DNA from: Nocardia sienata NBRC 100364
GTDB lineage: Bacteria > Actinomycetota > Actinomycetes > Mycobacteriales > Mycobacteriaceae
Assembly: GCF_001613205.1 (NCBI RefSeq)
Contig: NZ_BDBX01000006.1
Location: forward strand, 1 to 46,658
Length of the DNA: 46,658 bases
Reading direction: 5' to 3'
Shown here: positions 1 to 8,690 of the stretch, piece after piece
Position numbering within the stretch: the first letter of the stretch is position 1
How the letters are laid out: the number at the start of each line of letters is the position of its first letter
Program-made: the position numbers and the translations under genes
The notes under the pieces: model-generated
Told to the model about the DNA's origin: nothing
Database searches by the model: none
What the model saw: only the letters and a program-made list of their open reading frames with translations

Positions 1-274
1 GCCACGCCAGCGCGTCGGCGGCGGTGACCAGATGGACCGTGCGGCGCATGAGGTGGGTACGCACCACCCGCCGTGTCGTGAGCAGTGCGTCGAGTATCGC
101 CGGGTCGAAGGCATGCAGCCGTGACCACAGCCCGACGAAAGGTTCCTGCGGTTCCTGAGCCTGCAATCCACACAGATGTGCGACAGCATCGGACACCGGC
201 AGATCGGCACGGTCGAGCAGCAACTGCCGGGCGAGAGTGGCCCGGTTGAGCGCGCGGACGGACAGCACGGTCAT
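1..274 (-). CDS. Winged-helix DNA-binding domain protein (N-terminal part, cut by window edge)
   Basis: Only the first 91 residues are in the window; the gene runs off the left end. The N-terminus (MTVLSVRALNRATLARQLLL) and the LCGLQAQEP motif near residue 35 match the HTH_42/YcaQ-AlkX type of winged-helix protein, whose members include DNA-glycosylase-like proteins. The ATG at 274 is the first good start in this frame, with only a weak Shine-Dalgarno sequence before it. Function beyond DNA binding cannot be judged from this part. It is divergent from nothing recognisable; the next gene ends 272 bases away on the same strand. Confidence 0.75.
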   Translation of the reverse strand, partial: MTVLSVRALNRATLARQLLLDRADLPVSDAVAHLCGLQAQEPQEPFVGLWSRLHAFDPAILDALLTTRRVVRTHLMRRTVHLVTAADALAW

Positions 275-546
275 AGGGTCAGGCCACCGCCCGCTCGGCT
301 GCCGGACGCCTTTGCCACGCCGGGAGTTCGACGGCGGGCGGCGCGTACGGCACATCGAGCGGGCGGAGATCCGTACCGGTTCTCCTCATGGTGTTTTTCT
401 GTCGGGTGCCGATTTCCGGCATGGCGGACAGCGGCGGGCCGCACAGATGGGTGGTGGCGAGGGACACGGGTGCTCCTGGTTCGGGTCGGTGGCTCCGACA
501 GCAACTTTCGCAGGGTCAGCGGCCAGAATGTGTCCTTTGTTTCGGG

Positions 547-1323
547 TCAGAAATCGAAACCGCCACCGTCGAAGCCGCCGCCGTCGAAACCACCCCAATC
601 GCCCCCGTCGCCGCCCCAGTCGTCACCGCCGGGCCCGCCGTAATCCTGTTCTCCGGCGCCGAGCCCGTCTGCGTAGCCCTCACCGTAGCCCTGTTCGAAC
701 CCCGCGGCGCCGTAACCCACACCGGCCATCCCGGAGAACAGTGAGGTGAACAACAGCGCCGAGCCCACTCCCCAGGCACCGGCGACCATGGCCGGTTTCC
801 ACCAGGGCTCGGAATACCAGCCGGCCGGGACGGGGCGACCCGCGACGCGCCCACCCGGAAAGTAGTTCGGCGTGCCGGCCGACGGACGCGGCGACGCGGC
901 GATCCGGCGATTGTCGAAGTCGATCACCCGCTCTTCGCTGACCTCACCCGCGGTGGCCTGCCCCGCCAACTCGGGTACGGCGGGGCCGGGGTCCATCTCC
1001 ATGGCGATCCGGGCAGCCCGGATGTAGTAGAGCCCCTCGACCGCGGTCTGTTGCGCCAGCCGGGCCTGAACCGGGGTTCTGGCCTGGTCGACCTGTGCGC
1101 CCGCCGCGGTGTGGCGCTCCGCCGCGTCGGCGAGCGCTTGCTGCGCGGCCGGGTTGCTGCCGGACAGATGGTAGACCTGGCCGCCGAGACGCTCGTTCAT
1201 CCGGCGGGCTTCGGCGAGCGCGTCGGCCAATTCGGTCGCCGCGCGCATATTGTTCTGCCGGGACCGCCACACCAGGATCGACGCCACCAGCACCGCCGCC
1301 ACCGCGATCAGTAGCCACTCCAT
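547..1323 (-). CDS. Hypothetical membrane protein with Gly/Asp-rich C-terminal tail
   Basis: Residues 1-20 form a hydrophobic membrane anchor (start MEWLLIAVAAVLV) followed by an Arg/Gln-rich, probably coiled-coil stretch to about residue 110. A second hydrophobic segment lies near residues 180-205. The last 50 residues are almost only Gly, Asp, Tyr, Trp and Phe in repeats such as DWGGDGGDWGG and FDGGG. I chose ATG 1323 because AAGGAG sits 9 bases upstream; a GTG two codons earlier (1329) would be only 3 bases from it. No enzyme motif is visible. Similar Gly-rich tails occur on TPM/YgcG-type proteins, but the TPM domain itself is not recognised here. Confidence 0.75.
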   Translation of the reverse strand: MEWLLIAVAAVLVASILVWRSRQNNMRAATELADALAEARRMNERLGGQVYHLSGSNPAAQQALADAAERHTAAGAQVDQARTPVQARLAQQTAVEGLYYIRAARIAMEMDPGPAVPELAGQATAGEVSEERVIDFDNRRIAASPRPSAGTPNYFPGGRVAGRPVPAGWYSEPWWKPAMVAGAWGVGSALLFTSLFSGMAGVGYGAAGFEQGYGEGYADGLGAGEQDYGGPGGDDWGGDGGDWGGFDGGGFDGGGFDF

Positions 1324-1539
1324 GGTCACGCACTCCTTTTGTCAGCGGAGCACCGTGCCGACCAGCGTACTCGCCGGACAGAGGCCCACGGCCCGGCCGG
1401 AGGGCCCGGCGGGTACCGACCCGATCTCGGGTTGCCGCCCCCGGCGCCACCGACGGTGTCCACGTCGTCGTCGGTGCGTTCGCGGCCGGCCCGCTACCGC
1501 GACGGTGGGCGCCCGGAGAGGAAAGGCAGAATATGCCCG

Positions 1540-3180
1540 GTGAGCGCAACTCTGCAGGCGAGCGGCCTGTCGGCCGGACACGCCGAACGCACCCTGTTCG
1601 CCGACCTCGATTTCACTCTCGCACCCGGGGATGTGGTCGGCCTGGTCGGCGTCAACGGCGCGGGCAAATCGACGCTGTTGCGCATGCTCGCCCAAGGTGC
1701 TCCGGCCGAGGGCACGATCACCCTGAGCCCGCCGGATGCCACCGTCGGTTACCTGGCCCAGGAACCCGAGCGCCTCGACGGTGAGACCGTGCTCGGTTTC
1801 CTCGCTCGCCGCACCGGCGTCGCGCATGCCCAGCGGCTCATGGACGCAGCCGCCGAACGCCTCGGCGAGGGTGGTGCCGACGACTACTCTCCCGCCCTCG
1901 AGCGCTGGCTCGCGCTCGGCGGGGCCGACCTGGATCAGCGCGCCGCGGAGGTCGCCGCCGACCTCGGGCTCACCGGCAATCTCGCGGGCGGCCTGGCCAC
2001 CCCGATGACCGGTCTGTCCGGCGGGCAGGCCGCCCGCGCCGGTCTCGCCTCGGTACTGCTGTCGCGCTTCGATATCCTGCTGCTCGACGAACCCACCAAC
2101 GATCTCGATCTCGACGGTCTCGAACGCCTCGAACGCTTCGTCAACGGGGTGCGGACCCCACTCATGATCATCAGTCACGACCGGGAGTTCCTGACCCGTA
2201 CCGTGAACAGCGTGCTCGAACTCGATCTCGCCCAGCAGCAGATCGGCTACTACGACGGTGGCTACGACGCCTACCTGGCCGAGCGCGAGATCGCGCGCCG
2301 GCACGCCCGCGAGGCCTATGACGAATACGCGGCCACCCGAGCCGGACTGGAGGCCCGGGCGCAGATGCAACGCAACTGGCTGGAACACGGTGTGCGCAAC
2401 GCACGCCGCAAGAGCAAGAACGACTCCGACAAGGCCGGCCGCAAGACCCGCGCCGAATCCACCGAGAAACAAGCCGCCAAGGCTCGCCAGACGCAGCGGC
2501 GTATCGAACGTCTCGACGTGGTGGAGGAACCGCGCAAGGAGTGGGAGCTGCGGATGACGATCGCGGCCGCGCCGCGTAGCGGTACCGTCGTGGCGGCAGC
2601 CGGTGATGCCACCGTGACGCGCGGTGAGTTCACCCTCGGGCCGGTGACCACCCGGATCGACTGGGCCGACCGCATCGTCGTATCCGGCGCGAACGGTTCC
2701 GGTAAGTCCACCCTGCTCGCACTGTTGCTCGGCAAGCTCGCTCCCGACACGGGCACGGCGGCGTTGGGTTCCGGGGTGCTCGTCGGCGAGGTCGACCAGG
2801 CACGCGGTCTGTTCCGCGGGGGCGCCACTCTTGCCGCCACCTTCGGCGCGGCCATACCCGACCGGCCGGATGCCGAGGTACGCACCCTGCTCGCCAAGTT
2901 CGGTCTGCGCGGGCCACACGTCAACCGCGCCTGCGACACCCTGTCACCCGGCGAGCGCACCCGGGCCGCGCTGGCGCTGCTCCAGGCCCGCGGCGTGAAC
3001 CTGCTCGTCCTGGACGAGCCGACCAACCATCTCGACCTGCCCGCCATCGAACAGCTCGAGCAGGCCGTCGACTCTTTCACCGGCACGCTCCTGCTGGTGA
3101 CCCACGACCGGCGGATGCTGGATTCGGTGCGGGCGACCCGGCGCTGGCACCTGGCCGGCGGCCGGCTGCGCGAGGACTAG
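1540..3180 (+). CDS. ABC-F family ATP-binding protein
   Basis: A 546-residue protein with two ATPase domains and no membrane segment, the layout of ABC-F ribosome-associated factors. First domain: Walker A GVNGAGKST at 37-45, signature LSGGQ at 159, Walker B LLLDE ending at 184. Second domain: Walker A GANGSGKST at 383-391, signature LSPGE at 468, Walker B LLVLDE with Asp492. Between them lies a Lys/Arg-rich linker (about 250-345) of the kind that contacts the ribosome. The GTG start at 1540 places the first beta-strand (ATLQASGLSAG) right after the initiator; an ATG at 1533 is out of frame. ABC-F proteins either tune translation or protect against ribosome-targeting antibiotics; which applies is not decided by the sequence. 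It resembles the mycobacterial Rv1473 type. Confidence 0.92.
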   Translation: MSATLQASGLSAGHAERTLFADLDFTLAPGDVVGLVGVNGAGKSTLLRMLAQGAPAEGTITLSPPDATVGYLAQEPERLDGETVLGFLARRTGVAHAQRLMDAAAERLGEGGADDYSPALERWLALGGADLDQRAAEVAADLGLTGNLAGGLATPMTGLSGGQAARAGLASVLLSRFDILLLDEPTNDLDLDGLERLERFVNGVRTPLMIISHDREFLTRTVNSVLELDLAQQQIGYYDGGYDAYLAEREIARRHAREAYDEYAATRAGLEARAQMQRNWLEHGVRNARRKSKNDSDKAGRKTRAESTEKQAAKARQTQRRIERLDVVEEPRKEWELRMTIAAAPRSGTVVAAAGDATVTRGEFTLGPVTTRIDWADRIVVSGANGSGKSTLLALLLGKLAPDTGTAALGSGVLVGEVDQARGLFRGGATLAATFGAAIPDRPDAEVRTLLAKFGLRGPHVNRACDTLSPGERTRAALALLQARGVNLLVLDEPTNHLDLPAIEQLEQAVDSFTGTLLLVTHDRRMLDSVRATRRWHLAGGRLRED

Positions 3181-3266
3181 GTGAAGGCGGCGCCGAGGCC
3201 GTCGGCGAACGGGTCGCCGATCAGATGTTTGCCGGCGGCGCAACCCCGGGAACAGCGGTTTCCCAT
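3177..3266 (-). CDS. Possible 29-residue small protein or C-terminal remnant
   Basis: A short minus-strand frame starts MGNRCSRGCAAGKHLIG and ends GLGAAFT. Its stop codon overlaps the stop of the ABC-F gene in the sequence CTAG. The codons are GC-ending and the peptide has a protein-like composition with two cysteines, so it may be a real small gene or the tail of a decayed one. No ribosome binding site is obvious and I do not recognise a family. Confidence 0.3.
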   Translation of the reverse strand: MGNRCSRGCAAGKHLIGDPFADGLGAAFT

Positions 3267-3320
3267 GCGATCCGGTGGTGGATATCGCGGACCCGAGCCG
3301 ATGCCGCAGACTGACCGGTA

Positions 3321-5771
3321 ATGGAACTGCCCGTGCTCCCCGACCTACCGATTCGGGACGTTCTCGATCATGTTGTCGAGACGTTGACCGGACGCGGGAC
3401 CGCCGTGCTGGTCGCGCCGCCGGGAACCGGGAAGACGACACTGGTGCCCTTGGCGCTTGCACAGCGCGCTGCCGGACGGGTGGTCGTGGCCGAGCCGCGA
3501 CGGTTGGCGGCTCGGGCCGCGGCCGGGCGGATGGCCGCGCTGCTGGGCGAGCAGGTGGGTGGCACCGTCGGCTACTCGGTCCGCGGGGATCGGCGAGTGG
3601 GGCGGCACACCCGGATCGAGGTCGTCACGTCCGGATTGCTGGTACGCCGGTTACAGGACGATCCCGAGTTGACGGGGGTCGAAGTCGTCGTGCTCGACGA
3701 ATGCCATGAACGGCATCTCGACGCGGACCTGCTGCTGGCGTTGCTACTGGACGCCCGGGCCGGATTGAGACCGGATCTGCGGGTGCTCGCGACCTCGGCA
3801 ACTGTTGCCGCCGAACGTCTTTCGACACTTTTGGACGGAGACCACCCGGCGCCGGTCGTACAGGTCCAGGCCCGAACTCATCCGGTGGACACGACATATC
3901 TTCCGTCGTCACCACGGGAACGGATCGAAGCACATGTCGCACGCGCCACCCGCGCCGCGCTCGCCGCGACCGCGGGCGACGTACTGGTCTTCCTGCCCGG
4001 CGCGGCCGAAATACGCCGGACAACAGCTCTTCTCGACGGACTGGACGACATCGACGTCGTTCCGTTGCACGGCAGACTCTCGGCGAGGGCGCAGGACACG
4101 GCGCTACAACTCGGGCCCCGGCGGCGGGTGGTGTTGTCCACCGCGGTGGCGGAGTCGAGTTTGACAGTGCCCGGAGTGCGGGCGGTGGTCGATTCGGGAC
4201 TGGCCCGGGTACCACGCATCGACCGGGCCCGGGGCCTGTCCGGCCTGGCCACCGTGCGGGTCTCGGCGGCGGTGGCAGAGCAACGAGCCGGGCGGGCCGG
4301 GCGTGAGGCGCCCGGGCGCGTATGGCGCTGCTGGCCCGAATACGAGCACGGCACACTGCCGGCCTATCCGGAGCCGGAGATCCGGACAGCGGATCTGACG
4401 CGTTTGGCGCTGGAGCTGGCCTGCTGGGGCACGAGCGACGGCCGGGGTCTGAGCTGGTGGGATGCTCCGCCGCCCGGTGGATTGGCAGCCGGCCGGGAGG
4501 TATTGCGCGCTTTGGGGGCGGTCGGCCCAGACGGTGCGGTGACCGACCGCGGGCGGCGCATGGCCCGGATCGGACTGCATCCCCGGCTGGCGCGGGCATT
4601 GCTCGACGGCGCCGCCGTGGTCGGTCCGCGGGCGGCCGCGGAGGTCGTCACCGTCCTCGACGACGACACTCACCTGTCCGGTGTCGATCTCACGGCCGGT
4701 CTGCGGGTGCTACGTCGTGAGCGGCCGGAGCGCTGGCGGCGAGAGGTGGAGCGGCTGGCCCGATCGGTCGAGGGGCCGGAGGGGGACGACGATCCGGCTC
4801 TCATCGTCGCGCTGGCCCATCCGGAGCGGCTGGCCCGACGACGCGCAGCGGGTTCGAGCAGCTATCTCATGGCAGGCGGTACCGCGGTGACGCTGCCGCC
4901 CGGCGCCGGAACAGGCGATACGGAGTGGTTGGCGATCGGCGTCGCCACACGCGATCCCGGTCGCGCCGAGGGGGTCGTACGGCTGGCCGCGGCCGCCGAT
5001 GAACAGCTGGCCCGCCGAGCCGCATCGAACCTGCTGACCACCGTCGAGGAAATCGATTGGATCGACGGCGAGGTGGTCGCGCGGCGCATCGAACGACTGG
5101 GCGCGGTCATCCTGTCGGCCACCACGGTTCCCGACCCGGATCACCGATTGCTCGGCGCGGCGATACGGCGCGGGCTGAACTCGTCCGGACTCGGTATCCT
5201 GTCCTGGAATTCCGAGGCCCTCGCCCTACGTCAGCGCCTCGACTTCCTGCACCGCACACTCGGTGCCCCCTGGCCGCCGGTCGACGACGAGTCCCTGCTC
5301 GCCGACACGGATACGTGGCTCGGCCCCGAACTCGCCGCCGCACGCCGCCGCGCCGACCTCGAACGTATCGACGCCGGCCAGGCACTACGTCGCCTGCTGC
5401 CCTGGCCGGAAGCCGCCCGTTTGGACGAATTGGCTCCCGAGCGGATTGAGGTCCCTTCCGGCAGCCACCCCCGTCTCGACTACTCGGCCGACCCACCGAT
5501 TCTCGCGGTCAAGGTGCAGGAGGTCTTCGGCTGGACGGACACACCCCGCCTGGCCGACGGTCGGGTCCCCATCGTGCTGCATCTGCTCTCCCCCGCCCAA
5601 CGCCCGGTCGCGGTGACCGCGGATCTCACCTCGTTCTGGCGGACCGGCTGGCGCGGGGTTCGCGCCGATCTGCGCGGCCGCTACCCCAAACATGCGTGGC
5701 CGGAAGACCCGGCCACCGTGCCGGCCCATCGGGGCACCGCCCGCAATGTCCGGCCGCGTCCACCGCGCTGA
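3321..5771 (+). CDS. hrpB: ATP-dependent helicase HrpB
   Basis: An 816-residue DEAH/RHA-type helicase. Motifs in order: Walker A APPGTGKTT at 32-40, DECH box at 127-130, SAT at 160-162, and motif VI QRAGRAGR at 322-329. The long C-terminal part (about 340-800), ending in a region with WPEDPATVPAHRG, is typical of HrpB, and the length fits that family. The enzyme is cytoplasmic; its cellular RNA substrate is unsettled in bacteria. The ATG at 3321 begins a frame in good agreement with the usual HrpB N-terminus (LPIRDVL). It stands alone between the ABC-F gene and a lipoprotein gene. Confidence 0.95.
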   Translation: MELPVLPDLPIRDVLDHVVETLTGRGTAVLVAPPGTGKTTLVPLALAQRAAGRVVVAEPRRLAARAAAGRMAALLGEQVGGTVGYSVRGDRRVGRHTRIEVVTSGLLVRRLQDDPELTGVEVVVLDECHERHLDADLLLALLLDARAGLRPDLRVLATSATVAAERLSTLLDGDHPAPVVQVQARTHPVDTTYLPSSPRERIEAHVARATRAALAATAGDVLVFLPGAAEIRRTTALLDGLDDIDVVPLHGRLSARAQDTALQLGPRRRVVLSTAVAESSLTVPGVRAVVDSGLARVPRIDRARGLSGLATVRVSAAVAEQRAGRAGREAPGRVWRCWPEYEHGTLPAYPEPEIRTADLTRLALELACWGTSDGRGLSWWDAPPPGGLAAGREVLRALGAVGPDGAVTDRGRRMARIGLHPRLARALLDGAAVVGPRAAAEVVTVLDDDTHLSGVDLTAGLRVLRRERPERWRREVERLARSVEGPEGDDDPALIVALAHPERLARRRAAGSSSYLMAGGTAVTLPPGAGTGDTEWLAIGVATRDPGRAEGVVRLAAAADEQLARRAASNLLTTVEEIDWIDGEVVARRIERLGAVILSATTVPDPDHRLLGAAIRRGLNSSGLGILSWNSEALALRQRLDFLHRTLGAPWPPVDDESLLADTDTWLGPELAAARRRADLERIDAGQALRRLLPWPEAARLDELAPERIEVPSGSHPRLDYSADPPILAVKVQEVFGWTDTPRLADGRVPIVLHLLSPAQRPVAVTADLTSFWRTGWRGVRADLRGRYPKHAWPEDPATVPAHRGTARNVRPRPPR

Positions 5772-5935
5772 CTCCACGCGCGGCTGCTGTCACGGCCCGC
5801 GGACCATGCTGGTCGGGCGCGCCGGTGCCGGCGACCGGCCGAAGGGATCGAGGTGATTGCGCGGTGATTGCCGGGTCGCGCAGACTTGGGCCCGGACAAC
5901 GGTCCGGCTCAGCGCGCACAGGGAGGTCAGGGGTT

Positions 5936-6892
5936 TTGATCCATCGCACGCTCGCGCTCGTCGCAGCCGTATTGCTCACCGGGCTGGGCTGCGATGACGA
6001 GACCGGTCTACAAACCGGAGGCGCAGGAGCTCCGGCGCCTCCGACCCCACCGCCGCAGTTCTGGTCGCAATCCCCCGCCACCCCGCAGCAGTATGCGGCC
6101 GTCGCCGAGGCGACCCGGCAGATCGACGTCTGCGCGCTGATCCCCCGCGACACCCTCGATGACCTGGGCCTCGGCGATATCCAAAGCGTTACCGTCGGCC
6201 TGTACTCGTGCCGGGCCGCCCTCGGTGCCACGGGCAGGGCCGCCACTCTCACGTGGCATTCGACCCTGCTGCCCACACTCACCCCCCACCGCGGCCGCAG
6301 CGAACAACTGGGTGACGTGAGCACCCTGGTCGTCCCCGGCCGTGACGACGATCCCCGTGCCTGCGGCGCCACCGGACGCTTCCCGGCAGGCGCCGCGTTC
6401 TACCTCAGCGTCTCGGCGCCCGACCGTGATTCGTGCGTGGTCGCCGATAGTTTGCTGCCCGGTATGATCGACCGCTGGCGGCAGTCACCACCCCAGGGCA
6501 CCTCACCCGATACCGCGCCCACGGTGCTGCTCGGCGCCGACCCGTGCGCGGTGCGCGCGAAACTGACCGGCACCGCCGATACCGACGAGCGCCGGTTGAC
6601 CCAATGCCTGTTCCGGTACCGGGACGAAACCGTCACGGTGGTGTACGACTACCGCGTCCCCGATCAGGTACGAACCCGCAGCAGCGAGGAGAAGATCGAC
6701 GACCGCGCCGTCTTCCGCTCCACCTCGCTCTACGACAGCAGCATCCCGATCTATGCGACGGTTGTCGGACCCGAATTACCCTCCGGCAGTACCGCTTACG
6801 TGTCGCGCGTGCCGGTGGTCGAGGTCACCTCGGCCACCGATGACGTCGCCCGCGAGGTGATGTCACGGGCGCTGACACTCTTTCCGCAGTGA
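5936..6892 (+). CDS. Secreted lipoprotein, possibly DUF3558-like
   Basis: Translated from TTG 5936 (GGGAGG 9 bases upstream), the protein has a 318-residue frame beginning with a short signal peptide and a lipobox-like TGLGC, Cys19 being the likely lipidated residue. A Pro-rich linker follows. Two similar halves are suggested by the segments IDVCALIPRDTL and GADPCAVRAKL, each followed by a second cysteine (YSC, TQC). This pattern resembles DUF3558 lipoproteins common in Mycobacteriales, but the match is by eye only. A longer frame extends upstream from 5696, but it overlaps hrpB and lacks a start site of this quality. It probably sits on the outer face of the cytoplasmic membrane. Confidence 0.8.
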   Translation: MIHRTLALVAAVLLTGLGCDDETGLQTGGAGAPAPPTPPPQFWSQSPATPQQYAAVAEATRQIDVCALIPRDTLDDLGLGDIQSVTVGLYSCRAALGATGRAATLTWHSTLLPTLTPHRGRSEQLGDVSTLVVPGRDDDPRACGATGRFPAGAAFYLSVSAPDRDSCVVADSLLPGMIDRWRQSPPQGTSPDTAPTVLLGADPCAVRAKLTGTADTDERRLTQCLFRYRDETVTVVYDYRVPDQVRTRSSEEKIDDRAVFRSTSLYDSSIPIYATVVGPELPSGSTAYVSRVPVVEVTSATDDVAREVMSRALTLFPQ

Positions 6893-6936
6893 GAGTTCCG
6901 CCGGCCCGCCCCTCGTCCGCGCGGGCCGCTCCGCGG

Positions 6937-7899
6937 CTACTGCGCCTGCGGCAGGAATTGATCGTCCAGGAGCCCCGCGTAATCGGGGAGCTGTGTTCCG
7001 GCGGCGATCGACCCCTGGGTCCCGGCCCAGGTACCGAGTTCGGTGAGCTTCCCGGCGAGATCTGGATCCAGTCGCAGCGTGAAGTCGAATTGCGACAGGA
7101 CGTCCCCCAGCAGGGTGGGATCGAGCTGGGTCGCGGTGGCTACGGCGGCGACGGCGGTATCGGAGATCTGCTCGAGTTCGGCGCCCGCGTCGTCGAGTGC
7201 GGCGAAGAAGGAGGTGATGGCGGGGCTCTTCGCCGCGATCGCCGCCTGGGTGGCGAGGTAGAGACTGTGCTGGCTGTAGCCGCCGCCGGCGAGTTCGACG
7301 GCGTCGGCGCCCAGGGCCTCGACGACCTGCGCCTGATACGGCTGGAAGATCGATACGGCATCGACATTGCGCTGGGTGGCGGCGGTGACCGTCGCCGACG
7401 GGGAGACCTGCACCAGATTCGCCGCCACCGCGTGCTGTGCCAGCGTATCGGCCGCGAAGTAGGCGGCGCTCGTACCGAGCGGGGTACCGATCGACTTGCC
7501 CGCCAGGTCCTCGACGCGCTGGATACTCGCACTCCGGCGCGCGACTATCCGTGACCCCTCCCAGCGCGCGCCGTCGCCGACCACGCGCAACGACGGGGAG
7601 CGCGTCAGTACGGCCGAGGTCGGCACATCGGCGGCGGTGGCGATATCGACCTGGCCGGCGGAGACGGCCTGCAGCGCCTCGATACCGGACGGGAAATTCA
7701 CGACCTGAACCTTCACGCCGTGCTTGTCGAAGTAGCCGCCGTCCACGGCGACGGGGATCTGCGCCCAGGACGGATCGACGACGAAACCGACGGTGAGGGT
7801 ATCGGCATCGCCACCGGAGTCGCCGCAGGCGACGACGGACAGCGACAGTGCGACAGCCGTGAGGGTGGCGGCCAGCAGGCGCCCGAGACGGATCTTCAC
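6937..7899 (-). CDS. ABC importer substrate-binding lipoprotein, sulfonate/nitrate/taurine type
   Basis: A 320-residue periplasmic-type binding protein. A hydrophobic signal ends in the lipobox SVVAC with Cys25, so it is likely tethered to the membrane. The body has the type-2 fold landmarks of SsuA/TauA/NrtA-like proteins: DVPTSAVL, a DLAGKSIGTPLG segment and GVKVQVVNFPSG. The start is GTG 7899, directly before the basic KIRLGRLL; upstream codons of the same frame belong to the ATPase region. It is the last gene of a four-gene operon with an arylsulfotransferase-fold protein, permease and ATPase, which favours an organosulfur ligand. The ligand cannot be read from the sequence. Confidence 0.88.
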   Translation of the reverse strand: MKIRLGRLLAATLTAVALSLSVVACGDSGGDADTLTVGFVVDPSWAQIPVAVDGGYFDKHGVKVQVVNFPSGIEALQAVSAGQVDIATAADVPTSAVLTRSPSLRVVGDGARWEGSRIVARRSASIQRVEDLAGKSIGTPLGTSAAYFAADTLAQHAVAANLVQVSPSATVTAATQRNVDAVSIFQPYQAQVVEALGADAVELAGGGYSQHSLYLATQAAIAAKSPAITSFFAALDDAGAELEQISDTAVAAVATATQLDPTLLGDVLSQFDFTLRLDPDLAGKLTELGTWAGTQGSIAAGTQLPDYAGLLDDQFLPQAQ

Positions 7900-7918
7900 G
7901 ATGATGCGGCTTTCTCTT

Positions 7919-8689
7919 TCAGTGACGGACCGACCGGGCATCGTGGTCGATGCCCAGTTCGTGGTGGAGTGCTCTGCGGATTTCGCTGTATCCGCGTTGT
8001 TCGGCGAGCGTGTCGGCGGGACGCGGCCGGGTGAGCGGATTGGTGAGCTGTTCGACGATGCGGCCGTCGCGCAGCACGCTGACCGTGTCGGCCAGCCGGA
8101 TCGCCTCATCGATGTCGTGGGTGACGAAGACGACGGTGCGGTGCAGGCGGGTCCACAGATCGATGACGAGATCCTGCATTTTCAGCCGGGTGAGTGCGTC
8201 CAGCGCGGCGAACGGCTCGTCCATCAGCATCACGGCCGGCTCGCCCGCGAGCATCCGGGCGATACTGACCCGCTGCCGCATTCCGCCGGAGAGTTCATTG
8301 GGCCGGCGCCGGCCCACCTCGGGCGCGAGTTCGACGAGATCGAGAAGTTCGGGAATGCGGGCGCGGCGGCGGCGGACATCCACCGCGCCGGCCCGCAGCG
8401 CGAATTCGATATTGTCGGCCACGCTCATCCACGGGAAGAGGACATCGCGCTGAAAAGCCATGCCCCGGCGCGGCCCCGGCGCGGCAACGATTTCGCCGTT
8501 GTCGGTGACCGTGCCCGCCGTGGGGGCGATCAGCCCGGCCAGACAGTGCAGCAGAGTGGATTTCCCGCTGCCCGAGGCGCCGACGAGGACGGAGAAGGAG
8601 CCGTCCGGGATCGTCAAAGCCACCCGGTCCAGCGTGGGCGCCGGTTGACCGGGAAAGTGCACGACCAGGTCGTGGGTCTCGATCGTCAT
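7919..8689 (-). CDS. ABC importer ATPase, SsuB/TauB-like
   Basis: A complete 256-residue ATPase. Walker A GASGSGKST is at 37-45, Q-loop Gln80 is followed by DVLFPWMSV, the signature LSGGMRQR is at 133-140, and Walker B ends MLMDEP with Asp157-Glu158. An H-loop lies in FVTHDIDEA. The FPWMSV stretch and overall length are typical of ATPases for nitrate, sulfonate and taurine importers. Its ATG lies one base after the permease stop (TGATATG), so the two are translationally linked. It energises uptake on the inner face of the membrane with the neighbouring permease and binding lipoprotein. Confidence 0.93.
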   Translation of the reverse strand: MTIETHDLVVHFPGQPAPTLDRVALTIPDGSFSVLVGASGSGKSTLLHCLAGLIAPTAGTVTDNGEIVAAPGPRRGMAFQRDVLFPWMSVADNIEFALRAGAVDVRRRRARIPELLDLVELAPEVGRRRPNELSGGMRQRVSIARMLAGEPAVMLMDEPFAALDALTRLKMQDLVIDLWTRLHRTVVFVTHDIDEAIRLADTVSVLRDGRIVEQLTNPLTRPRPADTLAEQRGYSEIRRALHHELGIDHDARSVRH

Positions 8690-8690
8690 A

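Noticed and set aside
1342..2919. Long minus-strand open frame (525 codons) opposite the ABC-F gene
   Set aside because: It is antisense to a gene with complete motifs, and its translation is compositionally biased without any family motif; such shadows are expected at high GC.
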